From: an uncultured Gemella sp.
Lineage (GTDB): Bacteria > Bacillota > Bacilli > Staphylococcales > Gemellaceae
DNA length: 7,140 bases
Reading direction: 5' to 3'
Assembly (NCBI GenBank): GCA_927911745.1
Contig: CAKMQF010000129.1
Coordinates: 1 to 7,140 of the forward strand
The notes under the pieces were generated by a model that was given only the letters and a program-made list of their open reading frames with translations, was not told the DNA's origin and did not search any database. This document shows positions 5,693 to 7,140 of the stretch, piece after piece; positions within the stretch are counted from its first letter, which is position 1, and every line of letters begins with the position of its first letter. Made by a program: the position numbers and the translations under genes.

Positions 5693-6025
5693 ATGGCAAA
5701 GGTAAGCCCTTATGAGACGGGCGAATTAACGGATAGTATATTTTTTACACTTCTAGTTTTAACAGAACCTATTCATGGATACTTGATAATGCAAAAGGTG
5801 GCAGAGATCACAGATAATAATATTATTATCGGACCTGCGACAATGTACACGACTTTGGGTAAAATGGTTTCTGTTGGCTGGATTGAAGATAAAGAAATCG
5901 ATAATTCGAAAAAAGAATATCATATTACTCCAAAAGGCATGGAAGTTTTGGAGAAAAATTTAAAACTTCGACAGTTTCTACTAGATGTAGCTAAGAAGTT
6001 TATAGGTGGTGGAAGTGATGAGTAA
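5693..6025 (+). CDS. PadR-family transcriptional repressor
   Basis: A 110-residue winged-helix DNA-binding protein of the short PadR type. The N-terminal wHTH shows LTDSIFFTLLVLTEPIHGYLIMQKV (residues 12-36), IIGPATMYTTLGKMVSVGWI (45-64) and the wing with KKEYHITPKGMEVL (73-86). The C-terminal helix (about 84-104) is short, as in PadR subfamily 2, and would serve dimerization. The start ATG at 5693 has AGGAGGG (5681-5687) five bases upstream. The stop overlaps the start of the next gene (ATGAGTAA at 6018-6025), so translation is coupled. It is the first gene of a three-gene operon with two DUF2812-like membrane proteins, a common partnership. It probably represses its own promoter through the triple operator; the inducer is unknown, though many PadR proteins respond to drugs or envelope stress. 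Confidence 0.93.
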   Translation: MAKVSPYETGELTDSIFFTLLVLTEPIHGYLIMQKVAEITDNNIIIGPATMYTTLGKMVSVGWIEDKEIDNSKKEYHITPKGMEVLEKNLKLRQFLLDVAKKFIGGGSDE

Positions 6026-6533
6026 TTATAAGGTGATACATACATTCGCTTTAACAAATAAGAGACTCATGAAAAAATTAGAGAGATATAGTGCAAAGGG
6101 TTGGCATTTTAAAAAGTTTCTCGGGTTCTTAATTTTATTAGAAAAAGGAGAAAAAATTAACTACAAATACGAACTGGTATATGATAAAAAGTTTGATGTA
6201 GAATGTGAAGATTTCTATAAATTTAACGGTTGGGAAGTAGTTAGAAATGGTATTTTTTGGCAGATATTACGTGGTGAACCTACGGCAACTACACTATATA
6301 CAGATAATTTGAGTGAAGAATACATGTGGCTATATAGAATAAGATTTAATGCGAAAATCATGTTAGGATGCTTTCTTATAGCTTTGGTGGCGCACATAAT
6401 AAATAAATTTTTAATGTCATCTGAAGTAATAGATTTTATTTTAGGAATGTTTTTTGGATTTGGTCTAGGACTAGGTGCTGTAAATATAGCGTTCTTTATA
6501 AAATATTTATTTTTAAAGAGAAGAAAGGATTGA
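6018..6533 (+). CDS. DUF2812-like membrane protein (first of a tandem pair)
   Basis: A 171-residue protein of unknown function. The first about 105 residues look soluble and carry the DUF2812 pattern: YKVIHTFALTNKRLMKKLER, KGWHF, YKYELVYDKKF, FYKFNGWEVV and YTDN. Two hydrophobic segments follow (about 112-132 and 138-164), the second rich in Gly and Phe, ending in the basic tail KRRKD. I chose ATG 6018, which overlaps the padR stop, because it gives the same length and the same start pattern as the next gene; an upstream GTG at 6006 would add only four residues. Translation is coupled to padR. Family knowledge links DUF2812 genes with PadR regulators; no biochemical role is known to me. A sensor or membrane-stress partner of PadR is only a guess. 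Confidence 0.85.
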   Translation: MSNYKVIHTFALTNKRLMKKLERYSAKGWHFKKFLGFLILLEKGEKINYKYELVYDKKFDVECEDFYKFNGWEVVRNGIFWQILRGEPTATTLYTDNLSEEYMWLYRIRFNAKIMLGCFLIALVAHIINKFLMSSEVIDFILGMFFGFGLGLGAVNIAFFIKYLFLKRRKD

Positions 6534-6537
6534 ATTT

Positions 6538-7053
6538 ATGAAGTATAAATATGTTCCGGTATTTATAAGCTATGATAAAGTAGCGGATAAAATGAATCAT
6601 CTTGCTGCTGAGGGATATGAATACGATAAAGAGGCTGTAGTGGCAATTAGAATGAAGAAAGTCTCTGAGACTAGCGACAAGCAATATAAGTTTATCTTTG
6701 ATAAAAACTTTACACCAGAGATAGAAGGGTTTTATAAGGCAAGTGGCTGGAAGCTTCATAAGTTTCAAGTTTATAATTTGTTTAGACTTGCTGAAGGGAC
6801 TTCGAGTTCTTATCCGATATATACTGATACCGAGACGGAATTAGAATTTATCAGGTACAGATTGTTAAGATTTATAGTTTTGTTTATTTTAATAAGCATA
6901 ATAGGGGTATTGTATTTTACTAATATTAAATGGGTAATTAATAGTGGAATACCTGATGTGTTAGCCATGTTAATAGGTGGATTAATAGGTGGTATATTTG
7001 GTTACTGTATAAGTGGGGCTTGGAATGTTTTTACCGAAATATTTCAAGTTTAA
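6538..7053 (+). CDS. DUF2812-like membrane protein (second of a tandem pair)
   Basis: Also 171 residues and collinear with the preceding gene: YKYVPVFISYDKVADKMNHL, EGYEY, YKFIFDKNF, FYKASGWKLH and YTDT in the soluble half, then two hydrophobic segments (about 108-127 and 140-163), the second containing repeated Gly pairs (IGGLIGGIFG). The two proteins are clearly paralogous but diverged, so the duplication is old or both were acquired together. The start ATG at 6538 has AAAGGA about eight bases upstream and lies four bases after the previous stop, so it is in the same operon. Equal lengths and adjacency suggest that the two may form a heteromer. Unlike the first, the C-terminus (EIFQV) has no basic tail. 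Function unknown. Confidence 0.85.
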   Translation: MKYKYVPVFISYDKVADKMNHLAAEGYEYDKEAVVAIRMKKVSETSDKQYKFIFDKNFTPEIEGFYKASGWKLHKFQVYNLFRLAEGTSSSYPIYTDTETELEFIRYRLLRFIVLFILISIIGVLYFTNIKWVINSGIPDVLAMLIGGLIGGIFGYCISGAWNVFTEIFQV

Positions 7054-7140
7054 CAAAAAGAAATAAAAAATAATGACGAATAAAAAAGGGATTTAACTTT
7101 TAATAAGATTAGGAATGAGGTAAGGGTCTATGATTTAGAA
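7054..7140 (+). other. Downstream region of the padR operon, no gene or terminator seen
   Basis: The last 87 bases are A-rich and hold no clear hairpin with a T run. Possible starts near 7072, 7114 and 7130 run into stops within a few codons. The operon may continue beyond the window, or its terminator lies further on. Confidence 0.4.

Noticed and set aside
6006..6017. GTG start at 6006 for the first DUF2812-like gene
   Set aside because: ATG at 6018 overlaps the padR stop in the usual coupled way and gives a length equal to the paralogue.
6215..6768. Minus-strand open frames of 60 and 90 residues
   Set aside because: Antisense shadows of the two DUF2812-like genes.

Overview
The window is AT-rich, with Shine-Dalgarno sequences, sigma-A-type promoters, intrinsic terminators and riboregulators typical of a low-GC Gram-positive bacterium (Firmicutes). 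The gene set and style (ISL3 transposase, RibU under an FMN riboswitch, GlmS under a glmS ribozyme, lipoprotein with a LAAC lipobox, PadR with DUF2812 proteins) would fit a Gemella-like member of the Bacillales. That genus is a guess from general resemblance, not something the sequence proves.

Layout. (1) Positions 1-1078 (+) are the 3' end of an ISL3-family insertion sequence: the transposase without its N-terminus, a bidirectional terminator hairpin and the right terminal inverted repeat. (2) 1115-2043 (-) is the riboflavin-uptake gene ribU, with a promoter, an FMN riboswitch and a terminator hairpin in a leader of about 330 nt. (3) 2064-4441 (-) is glmS (glucosamine-6-phosphate synthase), with its own terminator, a leader of about 475 nt containing the self-cleaving glmS ribozyme, and a TTTACA-N17-TATAAT promoter. 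(4) 4535-5383 (-) is a predicted lipoprotein of the DUF6612 type with a perfect 10-bp terminator. (5) 5593-7053 (+) is a divergent operon: a PadR-type repressor followed by two tandem paralogous membrane proteins of the DUF2812 type, behind a promoter that overlaps three copies of TATATC-N7-GATATA.

Regulation is the theme of the window. Vitamin B2 import and amino-sugar synthesis are each controlled by a metabolite-sensing RNA (FMN and GlcN6P respectively), and the PadR operon appears to be autoregulated through a triple operator.

The second theme is broken reading frames. The transposase (+1 base), glmS (+1 base) and the lipoprotein gene (-1, then +1 base) each carry indels in or beside short A/T runs, and in every case the missing part of the protein is still readable in another frame. 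Because glmS without its N-terminal cysteine could not use glutamine, these four indels are more easily explained as sequencing or assembly errors than as real mutations, though the raw sequence cannot settle this. Gene coordinates given here span the reconstructed full-length genes.
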